Origin: Gammaproteobacteria bacterium HGW-Gammaproteobacteria-14
GTDB taxonomy: Bacteria; Pseudomonadota; Gammaproteobacteria; Pseudomonadales; Alcanivoracaceae
Reading direction: 5' to 3'
Assembly (NCBI GenBank): GCA_002840115.1
Contig: PGZG01000026.1
Coordinates: 1 to 13,993 of the forward strand
Length of the DNA stretch: 13,993 nucleotides
Position numbers and translations under genes: made by a program. A model generated the notes under the pieces. It was not told the DNA's origin. It saw nothing but the letters and a program-made list of their open reading frames with translations, and searched no databases. Shown piece by piece: positions 1 to 7,446 of the stretch; within the stretch, counting starts at the first letter, position 1; each line of letters opens with the position of its first letter.

Positions 1-424
1 CAATTACTGTGCCGCGCAGGGATGAGGGATCCAGTTGAAACATCAGCCGCCGTACCATTTCAATACCGTTGAGCTCATCACCATGAATGGCTGCTGTCAG
101 GCATAGTGTGGGGCCGGGCTTGTCGCCATGGGCAACCAGTACCGGTACCGGCGTTTCAATGCTTGGGAAGGATTGGTCCGGTGCCCAGCGTAAATTGCGA
201 AACTCACCGGCAGGAATGTCGGTGTCCAGTAAACGGATGATGCCGGATTCCTCATGAACAACCAATTCCGAAGGTGCCAGCGCTTCGCTGGCTGGAACGG
301 GGACTACATCTTCATCTTCCAGCTCGGTAGCAATCGTTGTGGTCGGTAACATCAGAGCAGCGGAGACAGCAGCAATGAGTAGCAGCGGTAGAAGCGATAA
401 CGGCATATAGAGTCCCGTGGACAT
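1..424 (-). CDS. Succinylglutamate desuccinylase/aspartoacylase family protein (M14-like), N-terminal part, cut by window start
   Basis: Reading leftward from an ATG at 422-424 the frame stays open to base 1, giving 141 residues of an incomplete protein. Residues 8-32 are hydrophobic and look like an export signal or membrane anchor. The segment around residues 109-120 contains AAIHGDELNG, the HxxE zinc-ligand motif (H114, E117) of the M14/AspA family, preceded by a strand-rich region with PVLVAHGDKPGPTL, as in desuccinylase/aspartoacylase proteins. Family members are zinc hydrolases that remove an acyl group from an amino acid or cut a C-terminal residue; the substrate here is unknown. The third zinc ligand and catalytic glutamate would lie outside the window. 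An alternative start is the ATG at 404-406 (residue 7), with GGGA about 7 bases upstream. It follows the lipocalin gene after 52 bases and has its own likely promoter. Confidence 0.8.
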   Translation of the reverse strand, partial: MSTGLYMPLSLLPLLLIAAVSAALMLPTTTIATELEDEDVVPVPASEALAPSELVVHEESGIIRLLDTDIPAGEFRNLRWAPDQSFPSIETPVPVLVAHGDKPGPTLCLTAAIHGDELNGIEMVRRLMFQLDPSSLRGTVI

Positions 425-455
425 GGCGGCGCTTGCTGCGCCAGTCAGGGCTTCG

Positions 456-464
456 AGTATAACA
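456..464 (-). promoter_or_regulatory. Extended -10 promoter for the M14-like gene
   Basis: On the minus strand this reads TGTTATACT, an extended -10 (TGn followed by TATACT, 5 of 6 to consensus). No good -35 lies 16-18 bases upstream, which extended -10 promoters tolerate. Transcription would begin near 449, leaving a leader of about 25 bases. It lies between the two genes, just after the lipocalin stop. This is a pattern match only. Confidence 0.4.
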
Positions 465-476
465 GGCCTCGACGGT

Positions 477-1010
477 TCACTTCGGAAGCCAGATTTGTGG
501 CACCTGTCGCAACTCAGTCAAATCATAGCCCTGATCTTGCAGAAACTGCTTTAGTTCTTGATACAGAGCAGCATCAATTTCGGGCTGTCGCGCCATGATC
601 CAGACATAATCGCGTTTCTGGCGGCCAATAATGGTGGTTTGATAATCTTCGTCCAGCCAAATGACTCGGAAGTCCGCTTTGAAGGGCCATAGAAATTGCA
701 TTTTCCAGACCGCATTGCTGGGATCATCCGTCACAAAGGCGGTGGGGGTATAACGTTTTTCCTCTCCTTCTGCATCGCCTTGACGGAAGGTAAAGGTAGT
801 GGCAATGCTGTCATCTTCATTGAGGTCATAACGCTCAATGGCGTTCCAAGCCTGTCGTTCCGGGGGCAATGGGATATGGGCGATCACATACCAGTCACCC
901 ATAAACCGGGGGATATCAATTGGACCGGCCAGGGCAATCGGGTCATAGCGATGACTCTGGCAGCCGCTCAGCAGTGCCGCAGCGCATAGCAGTAATACAA
1001 GATGGCGCAC
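477..1010 (-). CDS. blc: Blc-type outer-membrane lipocalin lipoprotein
   Basis: Bacterial lipocalin that binds lipids or fatty acids and is anchored in the outer membrane, expressed in E. coli under envelope and starvation stress. I start it at the GTG at 1008-1010 because GAGG sits about 8 bases upstream. That start gives MRHLVLLLCAAALLSGC, a short lipoprotein signal with lipobox LSGC (Cys17), and a total of 177 residues, the same length as E. coli Blc. A longer frame opens at 1136, but its extra 42 residues look non-coding. Gln follows Cys17, so there is no Asp retention signal and outer-membrane sorting is expected. The lipocalin GxW motif is GDW at residues 38-40, and DYVWIMAR at about 134-141 matches the conserved DYLWILSR of Blc. 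It has its own likely promoter near 1123 and is separated from groEL by a terminator. Confidence 0.9.
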   Translation of the reverse strand: MRHLVLLLCAAALLSGCQSHRYDPIALAGPIDIPRFMGDWYVIAHIPLPPERQAWNAIERYDLNEDDSIATTFTFRQGDAEGEEKRYTPTAFVTDDPSNAVWKMQFLWPFKADFRVIWLDEDYQTTIIGRQKRDYVWIMARQPEIDAALYQELKQFLQDQGYDLTELRQVPQIWLPK

Positions 1011-1042
1011 GATATTGGCCTCATTGGTTAGAGTTCTAGCAT

Positions 1043-1086
1043 GGAGCCTGCCTGGACAAGATGAGGTGAAGGCTCCGCAGGCCTTC
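1043..1086 (-). other. Leader region with two mutually exclusive short hairpins
   Basis: Between the lipocalin promoter and its start, GAAGGC (1068-1073) can pair with GCCTTC (1081-1086) around a 7-base loop. GGAGCC (1043-1048) can instead pair with GGCTCC (1071-1076). The two share bases 1071-1073 and cannot form together. Whether this matters for expression is unknown; short stems like these also arise by chance. Confidence 0.25.
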
Positions 1087-1122
1087 GCCATGGCAGACGA
1101 TTGGCATCGGCAGAAAGCTCTA

Positions 1123-1131
1123 ATTTTAGCA
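1123..1131 (-). promoter_or_regulatory. Extended -10 promoter for the lipocalin gene
   Basis: The minus strand reads TGCTAAAAT, an extended -10 with TAAAAT matching 5 of 6 consensus bases. No convincing -35 is present. The start point would be near 1116, giving a leader of about 105 bases before the GTG start at 1010. A second, weaker candidate lies nearer the gene: TTGTCC at 1054-1059, 15 bases, TAGAAC at 1033-1038, also preceded by TGC. Confidence 0.4.
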
Positions 1132-1160
1132 GGCATGCATCACGGGTATAGAGGAAAAAC

Positions 1161-1193
1161 AAAAAAGCCCCGCCGTTGAAAGCGGGGCTTTTT
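1161..1193 (-). terminator. Rho-independent terminator of groESL (potentially bidirectional)
   Basis: AAGCCCCGC (1165-1173) pairs perfectly with GCGGGGCTT (1182-1190) around an 8-base loop. On the minus strand the stem is followed by six T, a G and five more T, the classic intrinsic terminator. It lies about 50 bases past the groEL stop. The A tract on one side and T tract on the other let it also work on the plus strand, although no plus-strand gene ends here. Confidence 0.93.
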
Positions 1194-1196
1194 CTG

Positions 1197-1222
1197 CGCA
1201 ACATCCTTGCGAATGTTTTGCG
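1197..1222 (-). other. Minor hairpin between groEL stop and terminator
   Basis: CGCAACAT (1197-1204) and ATGTTTTGCG (1213-1222) pair with a two-base bulge around an 8-base loop. It sits directly before the terminator stem in the groEL transcript and could help protect the 3' end. The evidence is base pairing only. Confidence 0.3.
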
Positions 1223-1243
1223 TAGCGGTTAGGCCGGCATTGA

Positions 1244-2905
<1,662 letters not shown>

Positions 2906-2946
2906 GGTCATTCTTCCCTTGGTTGATCTTTTAGCGGAATGGGGGA

Positions 2947-3237
2947 TTAGCCTTCGATAACGGCGAGGATTTCGTTCTCGCCCATAATCAGCAGTTCTTC
3001 ACCATTCACCTTGACGGTGCTGCCGGCGTACTGGCCGAAGATCACCTTGTCACCTACCTTGACGTCGAGGGGACGAAGATCGCCCTGCTCGTTGATTTTG
3101 CCCTTGCCGGCGGCGATAACTTCACCACGGCTTGGCTTCTCGGCGGCGGAGCCTGGAAGAACAATACCGCCGGCGGTCTTGGTTTCTTCCTCTTCGCGGC
3201 GTACCAGTACACGATCGTGCAAAGGACGGATATTCAT
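2947..3237 (-). CDS. groES: Co-chaperonin GroES (10 kDa, HSP10)
   Basis: Heptameric lid of the GroEL folding chamber in the cytoplasm. The ATG at 3235-3237 gives a 96-residue protein beginning MNIRPLHDRVLVRR, the family's standard N-terminus and length. AAGGAG lies about 10 bases upstream. The mobile loop that contacts GroEL is visible at about residues 16-33, with the hydrophobic IVL at 25-27. The roof region and the C-terminal GENEILAVIEG are also typical. A longer reading from 3315 would run through the CIRCE-like repeat and is rejected. It is first in the groES-groEL operon. Confidence 0.98.
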   Translation of the reverse strand: MNIRPLHDRVLVRREEEETKTAGGIVLPGSAAEKPSRGEVIAAGKGKINEQGDLRPLDVKVGDKVIFGQYAGSTVKVNGEELLIMGENEILAVIEG

Positions 3238-3272
3238 TGCTGTGTATCTCCTTGTTGATGTTTCGCAACGTT

Positions 3273-3295
3273 CCGGCCGGGTCTGTCCCGGCCGG
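3273..3295 (-). other. GC-rich hairpin in the groES 5' leader
   Basis: CCGGCCGGG (3273-3281) and CCCGGCCGG (3287-3295) form a perfect 9-bp all-GC stem with a 5-base loop. It lies in the transcribed leader, between the CIRCE repeats and the groES ribosome-binding site. No T run follows it on the minus strand, so it is not an intrinsic terminator. It ends about 20 bases before the Shine-Dalgarno sequence and does not cover it. It may stabilise the mRNA; the function is inferred. Confidence 0.6.
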
Positions 3296-3304
3296 CTGGC
3301 GGTG

Positions 3305-3331
3305 TCAGCACTCAAGGGTCTTGAGTGTTAG
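3305..3331 (-). promoter_or_regulatory. Second, degenerate CIRCE-like operator
   Basis: The plus strand reads TCAGCACTC, 9 bases, GAGTGTTAG. This is CIRCE spacing with one mismatch in the first arm and two in the second. Its spacer is itself symmetric, so CACTCAAG (3309-3316) and CTTGAGTG (3320-3327) form an 8-bp stem with a 3-base loop. It overlaps the perfect CIRCE by 4 bases (3328-3331), placing the two repeat centres 23 bp apart. It could hold a second HrcA dimer or act as an RNA hairpin. Confidence 0.6.
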
Positions 3332-3354
3332 CACTCTGCCTTGGCGAGTGCTAA
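3328..3354 (-). promoter_or_regulatory. CIRCE operator (HrcA binding site) of groESL
   Basis: TTAGCACTC (3328-3336), 9 bases, GAGTGCTAA (3346-3354) is a perfect match to the CIRCE consensus. HrcA, itself matured by GroESL, represses from this element and is released on heat shock. It begins at the last base of the -10 box and covers the expected start point, an ideal position for repression. The hrcA gene is not in the window, so its presence in this genome is inferred from the operator. Confidence 0.95.
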
Positions 3355-3381
3355 TCATAGTGACGGCGGCCCCTGAGTCAA
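3354..3381 (-). promoter_or_regulatory. Sigma70-type promoter of groESL
   Basis: On the minus strand TTGACT (3376-3381) and TATGAT (3354-3359) are separated by 16 bases; each matches 5 of 6 consensus bases. The start would be near 3346, inside CIRCE, leaving a leader of about 110 bases. I found no sigma32-like -35/-10 pair (CTTGAA and CCCCAT-T) nearby, so heat control is probably by HrcA rather than by RpoH. Confidence 0.85.
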
Positions 3382-3641
3382 TGGCCAGAGCCATTGAGGT
3401 GGCTGTCTGACCAATATCTGTCCGCAGGCCCGATATATGGGGGGAGGTTATGGCGCTTTCAAGGGCAGAGAGCTAAGGAATTATTCAGAGGTGCTCTTGC
3501 GTTAAGGCCTTGTGGTTATTGTCGAATTGCTGTTTATTATTTATCCAACCCGCCCGGCGGCGTTGGCGATAGCAGGCGTCATCATCTTGCCATCCAACCA
3601 TGATTCGCTGGCGGTCCCGGAGATCACCTTAAGGGGCGACT
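3382..3641. other. Divergent intergenic region upstream of the HNH gene
   Basis: These 260 bases, beyond the groESL promoter, contain no gene I can support. On the plus strand there is an AT-rich patch with TATTAT near 3535 that could be a weak -10 for the HNH gene, but no good -35. Two very short frames are present: 3450-3476 (8 codons, ATG preceded by GGGGAGG) and 3600-3632 (10 codons, MIRWRSRRSP), whose stop codon overlaps the HNH ribosome-binding site. A frame opening with GTG at 3512 runs into the HNH gene out of phase and looks spurious. Confidence 0.4.
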
Positions 3642-4202
3642 ATGGCAGAGCGGATCCTGAGACTGGATATCACTGGCAAGCCAGTAGAGTGGCTCGACTG
3701 GCAGAGCGCTGCGGTGTTGTACACCCGTGGTATGGTGACCTGGACCCTCGGTGATGTGATCTATCAGTTACGCGGTGGTTGGTCGCGCCGTTCCGGGCAG
3801 CGTTCTTCGCTGGAATTACACTCCATTATTGCCTGTCACGGGCGTCCCAACCCTCGTCCGCGCAGCCATCCACCGCTGACAAATCGAGCTCTGTTCCGTC
3901 GCGATCAGAATATTTGCCTGTACTGTGGCAATCCGTTCCATGACCATGAGCTAACGCGGGACCATATTGTGCCGGTGTCCCGTGGTGGCCGTGATCAGTG
4001 GCTCAATGTGGTGGCAGCCTGTCGTCGCTGTAACCAGCACAAGGGTGACCGCCGTCTCGAAGAGTGCCGAATGGAGTTGCTGGCATTGCCCTATGTGCCG
4101 AATATGGCGGAGTATCTGGCATTGATTAACAGTGCTCGTATTCGCGGTGACCAGATGGAGTTTCTGCGCAGCCAATTTTCCCGACAGAGCCGTTGGCTAT
4201 AA
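3642..4202 (+). CDS. Stand-alone HNH endonuclease family protein
   Basis: A 186-residue protein with a C-terminal HNH nuclease fold: a zinc-binding CxxC (C92, C95), the DH catalytic pair in TRDHIVPVSRGG (D107, H108), N122, and a second CxxC (C127, C130) in CRRCNQHKGDR. The N-terminal 80 residues (MAERILRLDITGKPVEWLDW...) are conserved in homologues I recall from Pseudomonas and relatives, where the gene is a chromosomal stand-alone of unknown role. The start is well set: AAGGGG lies 5 bases upstream of the ATG. Such domains cut or nick DNA, but the target is unknown. There is no partner methylase, toxin-antitoxin pair or phage gene beside it, so I would not call it a defence or mobile element. 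It is divergent from groESL. Confidence 0.85.
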   Translation: MAERILRLDITGKPVEWLDWQSAAVLYTRGMVTWTLGDVIYQLRGGWSRRSGQRSSLELHSIIACHGRPNPRPRSHPPLTNRALFRRDQNICLYCGNPFHDHELTRDHIVPVSRGGRDQWLNVVAACRRCNQHKGDRRLEECRMELLALPYVPNMAEYLALINSARIRGDQMEFLRSQFSRQSRWL

Positions 4203-4223
4203 GTACGTTGGAAAACCACTGGT

Positions 4224-4229
4224 TATAAT
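4224..4229 (+). promoter_or_regulatory. Probable -10 box of the yqjD-yqjE-yqjK-like operon
   Basis: A perfect TATAAT about 75 bases before the first start codon, with no recognisable -35 at 16-19 bases. In E. coli, ElaB/YqjD-type genes depend on the stationary-phase factor RpoS, which tolerates a poor -35; applying this here is inference. Confidence 0.45.
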
Positions 4230-4302
4230 CGTTGTCTGAAACCAGCGCCGCCGATCGTTTGTGCGGGCTGCTGAGTTGTTGGGCTATCAGGAGACCAATC
4301 CC

Positions 4303-4596
4303 ATGTCCGATTCTTCCCCCTCCAAATCGTCTTCCCCGGTTACCACTCAGGTGGCGGAAAAACTCCACAAAACGGTTGATGCGGCGGCCAGTAGTGCGGG
4401 TGCTGCGGAAGACCAGTTGCGTGATCAGGCCGCTCAGGCGGCGGTGAAAGCACGAGAAGCGACTGAATACGCTCGCCAGCGCTCCGCTGATATGGTGGAG
4501 ACGGTCACCAGCTACACCCGCGAAAACCCCCTGATGGCTCTGGGGTTAGCATTTGCCGCCGGGGTGGTACTGGCGTCAATCACCGGGCGTCGTTAA
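4303..4596 (+). CDS. yqjD: ElaB/YqjD/DUF883 family membrane-anchored protein
   Basis: A 97-residue protein with a long Ala/Gln/Glu-rich amphipathic helix (about residues 13-72) and one C-terminal membrane segment (about 75-94, ALGLAFAAGVVLA, ending TGRR), the typical DUF883 layout. E. coli YqjD and ElaB sit in the inner membrane by this C-terminal segment and bind ribosomes through the N-terminal part in stationary phase. The ATG at 4303 is chosen because AGGAGA lies 8 bases upstream; a GTG at 4261 would add 14 unconvincing residues. Its stop overlaps the next start by one base (TAATG). The order yqjD-yqjE-yqjK supports the assignment. Confidence 0.88.
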   Translation: MSDSSPSKSSSPVTTQVAEKLHKTVDAAASSAGAAEDQLRDQAAQAAVKAREATEYARQRSADMVETVTSYTRENPLMALGLAFAAGVVLASITGRR

Positions 4597-5168
4597 TGGT
4601 GCCGCCGGAATCCCCCGAGGGTACTCAGGAGCCAGATGTCGGGAAGCAAAACGCCGAGCAAGAAACTTCTCCGTCAGACAAGGCGACAGCGGAAAATTCC
4701 GCGCAGCAATCTTCGGATCGACAAAGTGCTTCCGGGGAAGGCCGTCAACCTGTTGGTGATGTTGACCCACCGGTGGATGTGATCGCGGACCTTACTCGCA
4801 TTGGTGCGGCGATGGCCGTACTCCTTAATGACAGTTTTCAGTTATTGCGCGCCGAATCCCGGCTCTGGGCGTCGGCGCTGCTGTTAATTCTGATGCTGAC
4901 CATGGCTGTAGGTTTTTTACTGGCGGCGGCCGCAGTGCTGCTAGTAGCGGCTCCGGCCATGTTGCTGGTGGAACTGGGTTGGTTGGGGCCTACTTTGGCG
5001 TTGCTGGTGAGTGCTGCTGTGTTGCTGTTACTGGCACTGCTGGCCGTCTTGACCATTCGACGATTATCGGCGGATATGGGGTTTCGTCGTAGTCGGCGGG
5101 CGTTATTGAAAGCAAGACAGTTGCAGGGAAGACGATCGGGGGCATCATCGAGGGAGCGTCCGCAATGA
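4596..5168 (+). CDS. yqjE: YqjE-like phage-holin-family (holin III superfamily) membrane protein
   Basis: A 190-residue protein. The first 60 residues are polar and of low complexity (Ser, Glu, Gln, Pro). Residues 62-90 (VIADLTRIGAAMAVLLNDSFQLLRAESRLW) match the amphipathic segment that precedes the membrane domain in this family. Two strongly hydrophobic segments follow at about 92-126 and 130-154, then a basic tail rich in Arg. Despite the holin label, chromosomal members are not lysis proteins; they occur beside YqjD and their role is unknown. It has no clear ribosome-binding site and probably relies on coupling, since its ATG overlaps the upstream stop. Its disordered N-terminus is longer than in E. 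coli YqjE. Confidence 0.8.
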   Translation: MVPPESPEGTQEPDVGKQNAEQETSPSDKATAENSAQQSSDRQSASGEGRQPVGDVDPPVDVIADLTRIGAAMAVLLNDSFQLLRAESRLWASALLLILMLTMAVGFLLAAAAVLLVAAPAMLLVELGWLGPTLALLVSAAVLLLLALLAVLTIRRLSADMGFRRSRRALLKARQLQGRRSGASSRERPQ

Positions 5169-5440
5169 TATTTGGTCACCGGCAGCGCCGTCGGGATGCG
5201 GATCGAGCCGCAGAACATTTGCAGGGGGCTGAGGAGGCCCTGAGAGAGCGATTGGCACAGCAGGAAGCCCGCTGGCGCCATCGCACGCCCTGGTTGCTAC
5301 CCTTGGCGGTAACAGCGGGTTTTCTGGTGAAGCGCGCCAAACCCGGCAAAACCCTGTGGTCGCTGGCGCGGGGTATGGTCATGGTGGGGGAGTGGCTGAA
5401 TGCCCGTTATCCCTTGCCGCCATCCGATGGTGGCGTTTGA
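5165..5440 (+). CDS. YqjK-like small protein (by position and architecture)
   Basis: A 91-residue protein with a highly charged N-terminal helix (about residues 5-40, many Arg, Glu, Ala), a short hydrophobic stretch (about 43-56, PWLLPLAVTAGFLV), and a C-terminal part with KTLWSLARGMVMVGEWL. The size, order of parts and position after yqjD and yqjE resemble E. coli YqjK; residue-level similarity is weak, so the call rests on synteny. The start overlaps the previous stop by four bases (ATGA), with AGGGAG 9 bases upstream. Its last 34 bases overlap the end of the convergent gene on the other strand. Confidence 0.7.
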   Translation: MIFGHRQRRRDADRAAEHLQGAEEALRERLAQQEARWRHRTPWLLPLAVTAGFLVKRAKPGKTLWSLARGMVMVGEWLNARYPLPPSDGGV

Positions 5441-7446
5441 TCGCTGCTATCAGTTTCTGTTTTGGGTGGCCAGAAGAGTGCTAGTGGTTGTTGCCGTGCC
5501 TCCTGCCCCAAAGCGCGCAATAATTTCCGGTAACTGAAAATTGTCACACCTCGGGCGCGTAGCGCGACTAACAGAGCCAGTGCAAAACTGACCACCAGAT
5601 TGATGATGCCAATCATCAGTACAAAGCTGAACAGCTGCAAAAATATCAGTCCGTTGCTGACACCGGCATAGCCAAGGTTAGCCGAAGAGAAAGCGACATG
5701 ACGAATATCCAGCGGTAACCCCAAAAGCATGCCGATATATCCTGTGGCACCCAGTAACACGCCAAAGCTGAAGTTGCCGACGATGGCGCCATAGTGTTGC
5801 GCCAGATAACTTGCCATCCGGCTGCGCAATGTCAGTGGTAGCAGGCGGCGTAGTAGAGGGTGTCGTTTGAAGCGCTCTTCCAGCGATAAATAAGCAGTGC
5901 GATTGTCAAAATAGCCAGCGATCAAGCCGGAGAGGAACAACCACACGCCAGCGATACCTGCATGCAATAAGGCGAGGCTCGAAAAGGGCGTCAACGAGTA
6001 TTGTTGGTACTGTTGCTGTTCGAGGCTTAGCAACGGGGTGCCAACCTGATACAGATATACCTGACTGATAAGAAAGGCAATGGAGAGAGCAAGAGCCACA
6101 TTGCCAACGATGGCAATAAACTGGGAGCGCGATACTTGCACCAGAAATTCAGCCAGTTTACGTGCGTTGGCGCCGCTACGACCCTCTTTTTCGACCGCAT
6201 TGGCGAATCGGGCGGCGGTCATGGCGGGCTGTTTGGTGGCAATGGTGAACCCGCAAAGATGGATTAATACAAAGCCAAGGCCATAGTTCAGGCAATGTAG
6301 CAGGGTTTCCAGTCCCTCGCTTAATCCGGCCTCATGAACTTGAATTTTTAACAAAGCCATCAATGGAATAATCAGGCCTGCGCCAGCAGCAGAGCGCAAC
6401 ATGCGGAAATAATCCGCTCTATCGCGGGTGACATAGTGCTCGCCATGGTCGCTGGCATTTTCCGTGACCGTGCGTGACAGCAGGCGGATATTCTGACTCC
6501 ATAACGCCCGCAGGCTATCTTTTCGGGAGCGAGCCAGAACCAGTTCCTGGAACAGTGAGAGTGCGGTATCCCGGCTGCGCTCTATATGGCTTAAATCAAC
6601 AATGTCGAGAATGTCTTCGATGCGTTGCAGCGTTTGTTCCAGCCGCTCCAGCAAGTAGGCCAGATGAATGCTAGTGCCGGAGTTGACTGCTCGGCGCCGG
6701 AAGAAACTGATCTCGCTGGCGCACTGATCAAGCATGACTCGTGCATGGGCGTCGTCATGCCAGGCTTCAGGATTGCCCTGGAGCCACTCACCATAATCGT
6801 GAACATAGCTGGCCAGCTCACGCTGTAATCCGACAAAGGCAGAGTCCCGATCCATCAGGCGTGGTTCAAGCCGAACCAGATCGGGCTCTAGCTCTTCGGC
6901 GGCGACCCAGATAGACAGCATTTCCATTGCATAGAGAAGTTCATCAATAGCTCTGACCATCAATGAGCGCAAATCTTCTGCGTCCGCCTGCCAAAGTGTG
7001 GAAAACAGTTCTCGCCAGACATCACCAGGAAGCAAGTTCACCCACTGGGGGTCTTTGCGATGGTGAAAAACTAATGCCAGCATATCTGCCACATCATCTG
7101 GATCTTTCGGTGCCGGGTTGATCTGTTCATACAGGCGTCGAGTTAGCTCTCGGCGAAAACCCTGACGGGGTAAAATACCCAGCGAAGCAAAGGCAATGAA
7201 ATAGTTGGCGGAGGTCAGCCAGTGACGCAGTGTTTGCGATAGTGCGCTATACAGTTCTGGCCGAGACTCGAGAGCAACGCGCAGATCGGTAATCCGTGTG
7301 GCGACGGCAGCCATGGAGGCGTCATCAATTTTTCGTGGCCGCACATAATCAATGACCAGTGTGAGAATTCGCAGCGGACTGTCCATGCCCACATCTTCCA
7401 GACGGGATAGCCAGGGCAGTGCGGCAGAATCCTTGCTCGTGACCAT
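5407..7446 (-). CDS. Gcr/SpecificRecomb family polytopic membrane protein ('site-specific recombinase')
   Basis: A 679-residue protein that I recognise as the family named after the Neisseria gcr (gonococcal crossover recombinase) gene. The first 350 residues are mostly helical and soluble (for example RPELYSALSQTLRHWLTSANYFIAFASLGILP at 62-93). The rest is polytopic, with about six hydrophobic segments near 353-370, 380-402, 445-465, 488-512, 555-578 and 598-630. No catalytic Ser/Tyr recombinase or transposase motif is visible, and an enzyme acting on DNA would not be expected to look like this, so the recombinase name is doubtful. The ATG at 7444-7446 overlaps the uup stop by one base (TAATG), with GGAGG in the end of uup as ribosome-binding site. 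It is therefore translationally coupled to uup. The 3' end overlaps the convergent yqjK-like gene by 34 bases. Confidence 0.82.
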   Translation of the reverse strand: MVTSKDSAALPWLSRLEDVGMDSPLRILTLVIDYVRPRKIDDASMAAVATRITDLRVALESRPELYSALSQTLRHWLTSANYFIAFASLGILPRQGFRRELTRRLYEQINPAPKDPDDVADMLALVFHHRKDPQWVNLLPGDVWRELFSTLWQADAEDLRSLMVRAIDELLYAMEMLSIWVAAEELEPDLVRLEPRLMDRDSAFVGLQRELASYVHDYGEWLQGNPEAWHDDAHARVMLDQCASEISFFRRRAVNSGTSIHLAYLLERLEQTLQRIEDILDIVDLSHIERSRDTALSLFQELVLARSRKDSLRALWSQNIRLLSRTVTENASDHGEHYVTRDRADYFRMLRSAAGAGLIIPLMALLKIQVHEAGLSEGLETLLHCLNYGLGFVLIHLCGFTIATKQPAMTAARFANAVEKEGRSGANARKLAEFLVQVSRSQFIAIVGNVALALSIAFLISQVYLYQVGTPLLSLEQQQYQQYSLTPFSSLALLHAGIAGVWLFLSGLIAGYFDNRTAYLSLEERFKRHPLLRRLLPLTLRSRMASYLAQHYGAIVGNFSFGVLLGATGYIGMLLGLPLDIRHVAFSSANLGYAGVSNGLIFLQLFSFVLMIGIINLVVSFALALLVALRARGVTIFSYRKLLRALGQEARQQPLALFWPPKTETDSSDQTPPSDGGKG
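5416..5434. repeat. Near-perfect palindrome in the convergent gene overlap
   Basis: GCCGCCATC (5416-5424), one central base, GATGGTGGC (5426-5434): nine pairs with a single mismatch. It lies inside the 3' ends of both convergent genes and makes each encode PPSDGG near its C-terminus. No T run follows on either side, so it is not a standard terminator. Confidence 0.7.

Noticed and set aside
1011..1136. N-terminal extension of the lipocalin from an ATG at 1136
   Set aside because: The extra 42 residues have no signal or domain and would bury the lipoprotein signal; GTG at 1010 has GAGG and gives the family length.
2947..3315. Longer GroES form starting at 3315
   Set aside because: It would read through the hairpin and CIRCE-like repeat; the ATG at 3237 has AAGGAG and gives the standard GroES start and length.
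3512..3754. An 80-codon plus-strand frame with a hydrophobic N-terminus before the HNH gene
   Set aside because: It begins with GTG without a good ribosome-binding site and runs 113 bases into the well-supported HNH gene out of phase.
5407..7446. Mobile element suggested by the 'site-specific recombinase' family name
   Set aside because: There are no terminal repeats, target duplications, integrase or phage genes nearby, and the protein is a polytopic membrane protein coupled to uup.
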